Assembly: GCA_913019935.1 (NCBI GenBank)
Contig: CAJVZC010000006.1
Coordinates: 1-55,210, forward strand
From: an uncultured Methylococcales bacterium
Lineage (GTDB): Bacteria > Pseudomonadota > Gammaproteobacteria > Methylococcales > Methylomonadaceae
Direction: 5' to 3'
DNA length: 55,210 nt
Shown: positions 1 to 8,592 of the stretch, piece by piece
Layout: each line of letters opens with the position of its first letter
How positions within the stretch are numbered: position 1 is the first letter of the stretch
The notes under the pieces: model-generated
The model's input: only the letters and a program-made list of their open reading frames with translations
Database searches by the model: none
Told to the model about the DNA's origin: nothing
Made by a program: the position numbers and the translations under genes

Positions 1-1053
1 CTTTTAGACGATGGCCGTGTTGTTATGGACGTTGTCAACGTCGTCAATATGCGTGTTAATTGTACCGTTATTGTAGGAGGAGACTTATCCAACAATAAAG
101 GGATTAATTTACAAGGTGGTGGTTTATCTGCAGCAGCACTAACCGATAAAGATAAAGCTGACATCTTAACTGCAGCAAAAATTGATGCTGATTACGTTGC
201 CGTATCTTTCCCACGTACTGCTGACGATATTCATGAGGCAAGAATGCTTCTAAATCGTGCTGGCTCTAACGCGGGTATTGTCGCAAAAATTGAACGCGCT
301 GAAGCACTAGACGTCATTGATGAAATCATCATAGCCTCTGATGCCATTATGGTAGCCCGCGGAGACTTAGGTGTTGAAATTGGCGATGCTAACTTACCAC
401 CGGTTCAAAAGGACCTCATTAAAAGAGCACGCGCATTAGATAAAGTTGCAATCACTGCAACACAAATGATGGAATCGATGATTACCAACCCGATCCCAAC
501 ACGTGCCGAGGTTTTTGATGTTGCAAATGCTGTTGTCGATGGCACCGATGTTATTATGCTTTCAGCAGAAACCGCTGCAGGAAAATACCCTGTTAAAGCT
601 ATTCAAGCGATGGACCGTGTTTGTCTTGAAACTGAAAAGCAAGCTAACGTAAGACTCTCGAACCACCGGGTTGAATCACAATTTGATCGATCTGATGAAG
701 CCATTGCTATGTCTGCTATGTATCTAGCCAACCATGCTAACTGCAAAGCGATTGTCTCACTGACCTGTACCGGATCAACACCTTTATGGATGTCTCGAAT
801 TAGTTCTGGGATACCTATTTTCGCCTTTACCCACGACGCTAAAACTGCAAGTAAAGTAACCTTATATCGAGGTGTTTTCCCTTTTCTATTTGAAGACAAT
901 TCACCGGATCAAGAAACACGTTACCAAGCAATTTTTAAAATTTTGAAAAGTCGTCACCAAGCGGAGACTGGAGACAATATTATTATTACCCATGGGGACT
1001 TCCATCGCGTAGAAGGCGGTACCAATACCCTTCAGATTGTTAACGTTAAATAA
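1..1053 (+). CDS. pyk: Pyruvate kinase, 3' part (5' end lies outside the window)
   Basis: Pyruvate kinase converts phosphoenolpyruvate and ADP to pyruvate and ATP, the last step of glycolysis. The frame is open from base 1 (LLDDGRVV), so the start lies upstream and about 350 residues are visible. Family signatures seen are LSNNKGINLQGGG, the KIERAEALD and ARGDLGVE stretches of the active site (Lys/Glu and metal ligands), the TQMMESM segment, and a C-terminal domain ending ...TLQIVNVK. It converges with dnaQ, with an inverted repeat between them. In methanotrophs using the RuMP/EMP route this enzyme would feed pyruvate formation; that is context, not something the sequence shows. The identity is secure; the isozyme class (PykF or PykA) is not settled. 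Confidence 0.96.
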   Translation, partial: LLDDGRVVMDVVNVVNMRVNCTVIVGGDLSNNKGINLQGGGLSAAALTDKDKADILTAAKIDADYVAVSFPRTADDIHEARMLLNRAGSNAGIVAKIERAEALDVIDEIIIASDAIMVARGDLGVEIGDANLPPVQKDLIKRARALDKVAITATQMMESMITNPIPTRAEVFDVANAVVDGTDVIMLSAETAAGKYPVKAIQAMDRVCLETEKQANVRLSNHRVESQFDRSDEAIAMSAMYLANHANCKAIVSLTCTGSTPLWMSRISSGIPIFAFTHDAKTASKVTLYRGVFPFLFEDNSPDQETRYQAIFKILKSRHQAETGDNIIITHGDFHRVEGGTNTLQIVNVK

Positions 1054-1054
1054 C

Positions 1055-1100
1055 ACTAAGAACACTTACTCCTTGCATCAGCACGGAGTAAGTTTAGTGC
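1055..1100. terminator. Possible bidirectional stem-loop between pyk and dnaQ
   Basis: ACTTACTCC (1064-1072) pairs with GGAGTAAGT (1085-1093) around a 12-nt loop, and outer CTAA/TTAG bases can extend the stem. It sits exactly between the two convergent stop codons. There is no good T-run on either side, so a role as an intrinsic terminator is only probable. Confidence 0.45.
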
Positions 1101-1807
1101 CTCTTCTCCTGTAACCATAAGCAAACCTCATCACTCTCAGCCGCAATCGCTTTTAAGCGCGCTTCATGCAAGACTTGCTCTTCCGCAGTACAAAAAACAA
1201 CGGGCAATGGCTTTCTATCTTTCAAAACCTGACTGACTGGCGAACCAACAGCGCTCTCTTCTCCCCCGTCCTCACCCCATAAGGAAGACTGCCCACCCGT
1301 CATCAACAAAAAAACTTCTGCTAAAATTTCCGCATCTAACAAAGCCCCATGAAGCGTACGATGACTGTTATTAATCGCATACCGCTTACAAAGAGCATCC
1401 AAGCTATTACGCTGCCCAGGATGTTTTTTTCTGGCATAGACTAGGGTGTCCAATACCGTACAGTGCGTTTCTAAAGCACCTGAAGCATAATCCATGCGGG
1501 CTAATTCTGCTTCAATAAAACCGGTATCAAAAGGCGCATTATGAATAATTAATTCGGCTCCCCGAACAAAATCGATAAACTCATCGGCAATATCTTCGAA
1601 CCGCTGTTTATCTTGAAGAAATTCATTTGTTAGACCGTGTACTTCTATAGCCCCCTGGTCAATCAATCGATCGGGATTCAAATAGACTTGATACTGGCGA
1701 CCTGTAACTCGCCGGTCAAGCAACTCAATACAACCAATCTCAATGATCCTATGACCCTCAGCGACTGAAATACCTGTGGTTTCTGTATCTAAAACGACCT
1801 GCCTCAT
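1094..1807 (-). CDS. dnaQ: DNA polymerase III epsilon subunit (3'-5' proofreading exonuclease)
   Basis: The proofreading exonuclease of the replicative polymerase core; it removes mispaired 3' ends. All three DEDDh exonuclease motifs are visible: Exo I VLDTETTG near the N-terminus (Asp and Glu metal ligands), Exo II HNAPFDTGF at about residue 90, and Exo III HGALLDAEILAE at about residue 155 with the catalytic His and Asp. The 237-residue length matches the family, including a C-terminal tail for alpha-subunit binding. It follows rnhA by only 7 bp and is probably co-transcribed with it. In Escherichia coli rnhA and dnaQ are divergent; the same-strand arrangement here is the one I recall from Pseudomonas. 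Confidence 0.96.
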   Translation of the reverse strand: MRQVVLDTETTGISVAEGHRIIEIGCIELLDRRVTGRQYQVYLNPDRLIDQGAIEVHGLTNEFLQDKQRFEDIADEFIDFVRGAELIIHNAPFDTGFIEAELARMDYASGALETHCTVLDTLVYARKKHPGQRNSLDALCKRYAINNSHRTLHGALLDAEILAEVFLLMTGGQSSLWGEDGGEESAVGSPVSQVLKDRKPLPVVFCTAEEQVLHEARLKAIAAESDEVCLWLQEKRH

Positions 1808-1814
1808 AAAATAA

Positions 1815-2264
1815 TCACGCTAATGAATCTACGCCGTCATTAGCTAATCGGTCCGCATGCTCATTACCTGGATTACCAGAATGACCTTTCACCCAAATCC
1901 AATTGATATCATGTCCGCTCATAGCTTGATCCAGTCGACGCCATAAATCTACATTTTTAACCGGTTTTCTTGCCGCGGTCAGCCAGTTCCGTTTTTTCCA
2001 GTTAACAATCCACTCGGTAATACCTTTTAAAACATATTTCGAATCAATATTTAAATTAACTTTACAGGAATGCTTTAGACTTTCTAAAGCCATAATAGCC
2101 CCCATTAACTCCATACGGTTATTAGTGGTCTCAATCTCTCCCCCGAACAACTCCTTGGTATGCCCCTCATATTGCATGACAACACCCCAACCACCTGGCC
2201 CCGGATTTCCACGGCAGGCCCCGTCTGTATAGATTTCAACCACGGTTACCTTTTTTTCATTCAT
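1815..2264 (-). CDS. rnhA: Ribonuclease HI
   Basis: Endonuclease that cuts RNA in RNA-DNA hybrids, removing R-loops and primers. At 149 residues it has the usual bacterial RNase HI length. The four catalytic acidic residues sit in their normal settings: Asp in [16 protein letters not shown], Glu in NNRMELMGA, Asp in NIDSKYV, and Asp in [10 protein letters not shown]; the HSGNPGNE loop carries the conserved His. It lies between the YafS-like methyltransferase gene and dnaQ, an arrangement conserved in gammaproteobacteria, and is probably co-transcribed with dnaQ. Confidence 0.97.
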   Translation of the reverse strand: MNEKKVTVVEIYTDGACRGNPGPGGWGVVMQYEGHTKELFGGEIETTNNRMELMGAIMALESLKHSCKVNLNIDSKYVLKGITEWIVNWKKRNWLTAARKPVKNVDLWRRLDQAMSGHDINWIWVKGHSGNPGNEHADRLANDGVDSLA

Positions 2265-2304
2265 TAAAAAAAACTCTTCACATAATAATTAACACAACGA
2301 ACTG

Positions 2305-2988
2305 TTAAATAGGTTTAACAACAGGAATGCCTAGATATCGATCTAAAGCGTCTAATTTGATAATGTTATCACAACGTTTAATCCCTCTCAGAGCATAAGC
2401 GGTTACAAAATAAGACTCTGCGCTTCGCCGGTATTCTTGAGGAACCTGATAGTATTTCCGACAACCAAAACCTGCGACTGTTTCTACTTCATAATCAAGC
2501 GATAAGAGCTGATGACTAAATTGTGCTCGACTTAGCGCATGATTTGGTGATGATATTTTATTAAGTGTTTTGGCCAGAGAATAATCAGATGCAAACCAAC
2601 TCCAAGGATTAAAACCAATAATAATAACCTCTCCTTCAGGCTTTAGCACCCTGTCAACCTCATCCAGAATAGTTGAAAAATCGTCTGCAAACTCTAAAAA
2701 ATGAGGCAGGATAACAAAATCAATCGATTCGGTTTCAAAAGGCAACAAATAGGGCTGCCCCACAAGATATGAACAAGGCACCAGATAATGCAAAGAGGAA
2801 TCTAGAATAACAGTACTCTGAGCACAATAACCATTCAAAAAATCTCTTTCCCAACCTAAAAAACCGATTTGCAATAAACATTGCATACTCGTTACTGAAA
2901 TATTTCGCCGCAAGAACAAAGACTCATTATGTCGTAACACTCTGCCTTGAGGCGTCTTAAACCACTTGTAAAGAAGATCCCTAATCAC
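2305..2988 (-). CDS. YafS-like class I SAM-dependent methyltransferase-fold protein
   Basis: The central part (DFVILPHFLEFADD, then a VDRVLKPEGEVIIIGFNPWSWF-type segment, given here in pieces: VDRVLKPEGE and GFNPWSWF) is typical of Methyltransf_11 proteins encoded next to rnhA, such as YafS of E. coli. The glycine-rich SAM-binding motif I expected near residue 60 is not recognisable; that region reads VILDSSLHYLVP. Activity is therefore uncertain and no substrate is known to me for this family. The gene is divergent from mltD with about 60-90 bp between. In Pseudomonas a glyoxalase II gene stands between the equivalent genes; it is absent here. The ATG at 2988 is the natural start, since the following residues fit the family's N-terminus. 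Confidence 0.75.
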   Translation of the reverse strand: MIRDLLYKWFKTPQGRVLRHNESLFLRRNISVTSMQCLLQIGFLGWERDFLNGYCAQSTVILDSSLHYLVPCSYLVGQPYLLPFETESIDFVILPHFLEFADDFSTILDEVDRVLKPEGEVIIIGFNPWSWFASDYSLAKTLNKISSPNHALSRAQFSHQLLSLDYEVETVAGFGCRKYYQVPQEYRRSAESYFVTAYALRGIKRCDNIIKLDALDRYLGIPVVKPI

Positions 2989-3074
2989 AATATTATTAAA
3001 TAAAAAATCAATTAATAAATGAGTTAAAATACTCCAATTCTTTAGTGCATTATATTGCCTTATTGTCCGAATTA

Positions 3075-4604
3075 ATGAAATATTTCCTTATCCTTGTAAA
3101 TATTCTTCTTAGTGGCTGCGCGATGCAAAATCAGCGCGCCGTTCTTCCCAATGATCTACTGCCCCCTCAAGACAGTGTTTCACAAAGCCTTACAGAAAAA
3201 TTAGCCCCCTCAACGCCTAAAACTCAAACAAACATTTGGCAACGAATCTTCGATAACTATCGACTTCAAGATATTAACCACCCCAAAGTTACCCAAGAAA
3301 TTGAGCGCTACCTGAAGAACCCTAAATTTTTAGACATTATTCAAAAACGCGCTGAACCCTATCTCTATCTTATTTCCGAAGCAACAGAGCGACAAAACCT
3401 TCCCGGTGAACTTGCATTATTACCTATCATAGAAAGCGGCTTCCAACCTAACGCCTACTCTTCTGGAAAGGCATCCGGTCTTTGGCAATTTATTCCATCA
3501 ACGGGGCGAATGTTTGGCCTAAAACAGAATTGGTGGTACGACGGTCGCAGAGATGTCTATGCCTCAACGCAAGCTGCCACACGTTACCTCAAACAACTCA
3601 ATGAAGAATTCAATGGCGACTGGCTGTTAACACTCGCCTCGTATAATGCTGGGAAAGGCACGGTCCGCAAAGCCATTAAAAGAAATAAAAAGAAACACCG
3701 ATCAACAACATTCTGGGCACTGCCACTACCCCAAGAAACCCGCACGTACGTTCCAAGATTATTGGCTATCGCCCGAATTTTAGCGCATACCAAAGACTAC
3801 CATCTACCTCAACCGACTGCTGCAAACAAACCCTACCTCGAACTGGTTGACATCAAAACACAACTAGATCTTAAAAAGGCAGCCGAAATCGCACAAATAC
3901 CCTTGCAAGAGCTCCTTCAACTGAATGCTGGCCTAAACCGATGGTGTACACCACCCAATGGACCACACTACCTGTTAATACCCAAAGTAAAAAAGGCACG
4001 CTTTGAAGAAGAACTAGCTAAAGTTCCTCTAAATGAACGCCTAACTTGGCGCCGCCATAAAATAACCGCTGGTGAAAATCTAGGCCTCATCGCATTAAAA
4101 TATCACACCAGTGTCAAAGCAATTCGTGAAGTCAACCGACTTACAGGCTCCCTCATTAGAACGGGTAAATTTTTACTCATCCCCACTGGCTCAAATAGTA
4201 AATACAATAGCTATGCTGCCACAGCACGCCCTTTTAAAAACCATAACACGGTTAAGAAAACAATCGTCTATACCGTTAAAAAGAATGATAACTTATGGTT
4301 AATTGCCCAAAAATTCTCAACACAGTCCAGTAAAATTGTTCAACTCAACCACCTCAAGAAAACCACTTATATCCAACCAGGACAAAAACTACGCATCCCT
4401 CAAAAGAAAAAGAACGCCCCCAGCAAACGACTATCTTTAGGGAGAGCACTACAAAAAATTTATTACACTATCCGCCAAGGTGATTCATTATCGCGCATCT
4501 CTAAGAAATTCAACGTCACAATTGGCAACCTCCGGAAATGGAATAAAATCGGCCGCTATATTCAACCCGGTCAAAAACTAAAACTGCTGATTAACACCCC
4601 ATAG
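3075..4604 (+). CDS. mltD: Membrane-bound lytic murein transglycosylase D (lipoprotein, SLT plus LysM domains)
   Basis: Cleaves peptidoglycan glycan strands to 1,6-anhydro products at the outer membrane. With the ATG at 3075 the protein has 509 residues and starts with a short lipoprotein signal ending LLSGC. An in-frame GTG at 3045 would add ten residues before the signal and is less likely. The SLT domain shows the catalytic Glu in PIIESGFQPNA (about residue 120), then SGLWQFIPSTGR and LASYNAGKG. Three LysM-type peptidoglycan-binding repeats follow, at about 325-370, 400-445 and 460-505, the last two being clear (VKKNDNLWLIA, IRQGDSLSRIS, each ending in a PGQKL motif). It converges with the ABC transporter operon with only 10 bp between stop codons. 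Confidence 0.94.
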   Translation: MKYFLILVNILLSGCAMQNQRAVLPNDLLPPQDSVSQSLTEKLAPSTPKTQTNIWQRIFDNYRLQDINHPKVTQEIERYLKNPKFLDIIQKRAEPYLYLISEATERQNLPGELALLPIIESGFQPNAYSSGKASGLWQFIPSTGRMFGLKQNWWYDGRRDVYASTQAATRYLKQLNEEFNGDWLLTLASYNAGKGTVRKAIKRNKKKHRSTTFWALPLPQETRTYVPRLLAIARILAHTKDYHLPQPTAANKPYLELVDIKTQLDLKKAAEIAQIPLQELLQLNAGLNRWCTPPNGPHYLLIPKVKKARFEEELAKVPLNERLTWRRHKITAGENLGLIALKYHTSVKAIREVNRLTGSLIRTGKFLLIPTGSNSKYNSYAATARPFKNHNTVKKTIVYTVKKNDNLWLIAQKFSTQSSKIVQLNHLKKTTYIQPGQKLRIPQKKKNAPSKRLSLGRALQKIYYTIRQGDSLSRISKKFNVTIGNLRKWNKIGRYIQPGQKLKLLINTP

Positions 4605-4614
4605 TTTTATTCGG

Positions 4615-6228
4615 CTAATCCACACTGATCTTAGGAACCGCCTTCAATAATTGCTGGGTGTATGGTTGCCTTGGATCATTCAAGAGCTGATAAACGGGTC
4701 CATATTCGACTATCTTTCCCTCATACATAACAGCAAGTTCATCTGCTATTTCTGAAACAACAGCTAAGTCATGGGTAATAAATAAATAACTCATTCCATA
4801 CTGCTGCTGCAATGATTTTAATAGAAGAATAATCTTCTCTTGAACTGAAACATCAAGTGCACTGGTCGGCTCATCACAAATAATAAGTTTAGGCCGAACA
4901 GCCAACGCTCTCGCAATACAGATTCTTTGCCTTTGTCCTCCTGAAAACTCATGGGGATATCGCATCGCACATTCTGCGGGTAAACCAACCTGTTGCAATA
5001 ATGTGGCTACCTCAACTTTACGCTGCTGAGAAGAAATTTCCGGATGTAATGATCGCAAACCCTCTCCAATGATCTGTCCTACTAACATACGAGGATTCAT
5101 AGAAGAAAAAGGGTCTTGGAAAATAATTTGTATGTTTGACCGCATCTGGCGCAAAGGCTCGCCCTGCAAACCATTAATATTTTGACCTGCCCATATAATT
5201 TGACCGTCAACATTTTCAATCAAATTCAACAACCCTTTTGCCAACGTTGTTTTACCACAACCCGACTCACCGACAAGAGCCAATGTTTTCCCTGCATGTA
5301 TTGTTAAATTAACACCATCAACTGCTTGATGATGACTGACTATGCGATTAAAAAATCCTTTTCTGACCGGATACGAAATACTCATGCTCTTCAGCTCAAG
5401 TAAAATATCCCCCGTTACATTCGCTTCTGCACGGCAACTATCAATAGAAGGTAACGCGGCTAATAACTTTTGCGTATAAGCGTGCTCTGGGTAGTTAAAT
5501 AACTGCCGAGTTTCAGCTACTTCGACAATACGCCCTTTTCTCATGACTGCCACGCGATCAACCATAGATGAAACTAATGCGAGATCGTGGCTAATTAACC
5601 ATAAACTCATACCAACCTGACGCTGAATAGACTTAAGCAATGTTAAAATCTGCGCCTGTATCGTTACATCCAATGCCGTTGTCGGTTCATCAGCAATTAA
5701 CAAATCAGGTTCTCCGGCTAGTGCCGCTGCAATCATAATGCGTTGTAATTGTCCTCCTGAAAATTGATGCGGGTAATCATCGATACGACTTTCTGGTGAT
5801 GGTATCTCTACCTGTCGTAACAGTGTCAAAACACGACTTTTAATCTCACTGGGTGATAATTCAAAATGGATCTTAATCACTTCAGAAATTTGATGACCAA
5901 TACTCTTAACGGGATTCAGTGCAATCATAGGATCTTGAAAAATCATTGCAATTCTACGCCCCCTAATTTGGCACATATTCATTTCGGGTAACGTTAATAA
6001 ATCCTGCTCCTTAAAAAAAACATGCTTTCCACTCATTTTTGCACTACGGGGTAATAGTCTTAGAATAGCCAATGCTGATACTGACTTACCCGACCCTGAT
6101 TCGCCCACTAAACCAAATGTCTCTGATTCAAGAATATCAAAACTAATATCATCAACCACCAAAACTTTTTCACTATCAGTCTGAAACTGAACCGATAAAC
6201 CCTGTACGGATAACACACGCTTAGTCAT
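4615..6228 (-). CDS. yejF: Dual ATPase subunit of a peptide ABC importer (YejF/NppD type)
   Basis: Drives import of peptides or peptide-like compounds from the periplasm. Two complete ABC domains are fused: Walker A GESGSGKS and GESGCGKT, signature motifs FSGGQLQR and FSGGQRQR, Walker B LLIADEP and LIICDEP, and the C-terminal oligopeptide/dipeptide-type extensions. The ATG at 6228 is chosen because it overlaps the stop of the upstream permease gene in the 8-bp sequence ATGACTAA; an in-frame start at 6255 would overlap by 35 bp. The length, about 537 residues, equals YejF. Last gene of a four-gene operon whose order (binding protein, permease B, permease E/C, ATPase) matches yejABEF and the npp cluster next to fabI in Pseudomonas. 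Confidence 0.93.
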   Translation of the reverse strand: MTKRVLSVQGLSVQFQTDSEKVLVVDDISFDILESETFGLVGESGSGKSVSALAILRLLPRSAKMSGKHVFFKEQDLLTLPEMNMCQIRGRRIAMIFQDPMIALNPVKSIGHQISEVIKIHFELSPSEIKSRVLTLLRQVEIPSPESRIDDYPHQFSGGQLQRIMIAAALAGEPDLLIADEPTTALDVTIQAQILTLLKSIQRQVGMSLWLISHDLALVSSMVDRVAVMRKGRIVEVAETRQLFNYPEHAYTQKLLAALPSIDSCRAEANVTGDILLELKSMSISYPVRKGFFNRIVSHHQAVDGVNLTIHAGKTLALVGESGCGKTTLAKGLLNLIENVDGQIIWAGQNINGLQGEPLRQMRSNIQIIFQDPFSSMNPRMLVGQIIGEGLRSLHPEISSQQRKVEVATLLQQVGLPAECAMRYPHEFSGGQRQRICIARALAVRPKLIICDEPTSALDVSVQEKIILLLKSLQQQYGMSYLFITHDLAVVSEIADELAVMYEGKIVEYGPVYQLLNDPRQPYTQQLLKAVPKISVD

Positions 6229-7570
6229 GTTGGTTACGCCTTGGATCAAAAGCATCCCTTACCGCATCCGCAAATAAATTTGCCGTTAATACCAAAATAA
6301 ACATAAATACAAAAGCGGCAATCAAGGGCCACCAAACCACCGGCTCTCTTGCCATTTCTAACCGCGCGCCATTAATCATATTGCCCCAACTATAAGTACT
6401 AGGATCAACGCCTACATTAATATAAGACAATACGGCCTCTGCTAAGACTAAAGCGCTAAAGTCCAAAACAACCGAAATCAAGATGATATGCATGACATTC
6501 GGCAGAATATGTTGAAATAAGATCCCTATAGGCCTGACCCCTAATACTTTAGCAGCCTGGACATAACCCATTTCACGCAACTTTAAAGTCTCTGCACGTA
6601 ACATTCGGCACAACCCTGTCCAACTGGTTACACCCAATATTAAACATAAAAATAATAGCCGTAAGTCTGCCCGACTCTCAAGATTAGTAAATAATTCCGG
6701 ATGATTCACCATATAAATCTGAACCATTAAAATTGATGCCGCAATCAATAACACACTGGGTATAGAATTTAATGTGGTATAGCAATATTGAATTAAATCA
6801 TCCACCCAACCACGATAAAAACCCGCCAAAATACCAAAAACAACAGCCAGTGGTAACATAATAAAGGTGGTTAAAGAACCAATAACCAAGCCCGTTCGGA
6901 TGCTTTTAATCGTTTGATAAAAAACATCTTCCCCCACCTTATCCGTGCCCAGAATATGGTAATACGTAGATAACTCAATAATGCCCGATAGCCCAACCAC
7001 GACAACGATGATGGTTGTCCCCACAAATCCAGGTCTAACGTGAAGCCTACTCTGCCCAGCCTTTTTAGCTACGTACAAAGCACGCAGACCGACCCATGAC
7101 AGGCAAAAAATAAATCCCTTACTTAGCCCGACGATTAATTTAATTAACACATCAGCTGTTTTTTCAGTCTCGGGATTTAGCAAATGGCTACCACCAAATT
7201 TTAAGCGTGGAAAACCCCACGACTGATACCCATCTGCTTGGGTGATATATGCCTTACTATAAAGATAAGCTGAAAAAGGAGCGGAATAGGTTTTTTCCGT
7301 TTGTTGCCACAACGGCTGAGTGCAGTAATCTAACACACTAATAACCCCAGAAGCACGTTGCCCTTCAGCCTTAAAATGAAGAGAATCTAAGAGCCCAATA
7401 GCGATAAAAAACACTAAAATTATCATTGATACCATTGCGCTTTTATTGGTCGCTATTTTATTCAATGGTCGCTTAAGCCCTTCATAGTTCCTTAAAAAAA
7501 ATCCGCTAACCATAGCCGTGGTTAACAGTAGATAAATAAGCGCATCCGTCCATAAAATTATCATCTGCAT
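6221..7570 (-). CDS. yejE: Peptide ABC transporter permease (YejE/NppC type) with a long N-terminal extension
   Basis: Inner-membrane permease of the importer. The C-terminal half (from LGTDKVGED at about residue 207) is a standard BPD_transp_1 permease, including a GILFQHILPN-like EAA loop for ATPase contact and the DAVRDAFDPR end typical of YejE. YejE is about 340 residues; this protein has 449. The extra N-terminal part holds hydrophobic stretches near 10-26, 45-61, 145-165 and 181-199 with a soluble segment (about 62-140) between. Its stop codon overlaps the ATPase start, and its ATG lies 5 bp after the YejB-like gene. The function of the extra helices is unknown. Confidence 0.88.
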   Translation of the reverse strand: MQMIILWTDALIYLLLTTAMVSGFFLRNYEGLKRPLNKIATNKSAMVSMIILVFFIAIGLLDSLHFKAEGQRASGVISVLDYCTQPLWQQTEKTYSAPFSAYLYSKAYITQADGYQSWGFPRLKFGGSHLLNPETEKTADVLIKLIVGLSKGFIFCLSWVGLRALYVAKKAGQSRLHVRPGFVGTTIIVVVVGLSGIIELSTYYHILGTDKVGEDVFYQTIKSIRTGLVIGSLTTFIMLPLAVVFGILAGFYRGWVDDLIQYCYTTLNSIPSVLLIAASILMVQIYMVNHPELFTNLESRADLRLLFLCLILGVTSWTGLCRMLRAETLKLREMGYVQAAKVLGVRPIGILFQHILPNVMHIILISVVLDFSALVLAEAVLSYINVGVDPSTYSWGNMINGARLEMAREPVVWWPLIAAFVFMFILVLTANLFADAVRDAFDPRRNQHD

Positions 7571-7575
7571 TAAAC

Positions 7576-8553
7576 CTATAACAATTTCACACGAGGATCG
7601 ACCAAGGTATAACAGATATCCGTCAATAATAAACCAAGGATATACAATACTGAGCCCAAAAAAACCATTGATCTGACTATTGCAAAATCCTGTCTATTAA
7701 TGGCATCAATGGTATAACTGCCTAAACCCGGTATACTAAAAAAAGACTCCATAATTAAACTACCCATAAACAACAACGGTAAAACCACAACAACTCCGGT
7801 TAAGATAGGAATCATCGCATTACCTAAAACATGCCGAAATAATACCTGTGTCTCTGACAATCCTTTTGCACGAGCGGTTACCACATAATCTTTTTCAACT
7901 TCTTCAATAAATAAAGCCCGATACCAACGCCCCCCTGAGCCCAATCCTGATACGACACTAATCACCACCGGTAAAATTAAAAACTTCAATGCATCAACAC
8001 CCGAACCAAAACCAGATATAGGTACTAATTTAAGCAATTTGCTAAACAAAAACTGCCCACCAATAATATAAAATAGTGCTGAGATAGACATGATCACGAC
8101 ACAAGCAACCAAGCCCCAAAACTCTAGATAACTCTGCCTAAAAAGTACCATCAACAATGCAGCCAGTATGTTAACCAATAACCCTATCAATAAAGAGGGT
8201 AATGCAACAGCCAAGCTTGGCCACATACGCTGCTTAATATCCGCACCAATATTCCTTCCACTATCAGAAATACCAAACTGAAAAACAAATAACTTTATCG
8301 ATTTTTGATAAAAAATCGTTTCGGTTATCTTGTTAAAAGAACCCTTCTCAGAATTAATAAATAACGGTAAATCATAGCCATGGTCTATTTTCCACTTACT
8401 CACTGCTTGCTCAGTGACATGCTTCTGCCCTAACTGCATTCTTGCCATATCATCTGGCGTATTAACCACAAAGAATAAAAAGAACGTTAAAATATTAACA
8501 CCCAGTAACAGAGGGATCGTATACATAAGCCGGCGGATAATATACTGAATCAT
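7576..8553 (-). CDS. yejB: Peptide ABC transporter permease (YejB/DppB type)
   Basis: First permease of the importer; 325 residues, in the family range. It begins with the usual MIQYIIRRLMYTIPLLLGVN first helix, followed by a periplasmic segment and the BPD_transp_1 core with the EAA loop around DYVVTARAKGLSETQ and HVLGNAMIPI. It ends YTLVDPRVKL, typical of DppB/OppB/YejB proteins. It is 39 bp downstream of the binding-protein gene and 5 bp upstream of the second permease, so it is clearly part of one operon. Confidence 0.92.
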   Translation of the reverse strand: MIQYIIRRLMYTIPLLLGVNILTFFLFFVVNTPDDMARMQLGQKHVTEQAVSKWKIDHGYDLPLFINSEKGSFNKITETIFYQKSIKLFVFQFGISDSGRNIGADIKQRMWPSLAVALPSLLIGLLVNILAALLMVLFRQSYLEFWGLVACVVIMSISALFYIIGGQFLFSKLLKLVPISGFGSGVDALKFLILPVVISVVSGLGSGGRWYRALFIEEVEKDYVVTARAKGLSETQVLFRHVLGNAMIPILTGVVVVLPLLFMGSLIMESFFSIPGLGSYTIDAINRQDFAIVRSMVFLGSVLYILGLLLTDICYTLVDPRVKLL

Positions 8554-8592
8554 CTGTTGTCCATGTCCGTTAAGAGAAAAACATAACTCACA

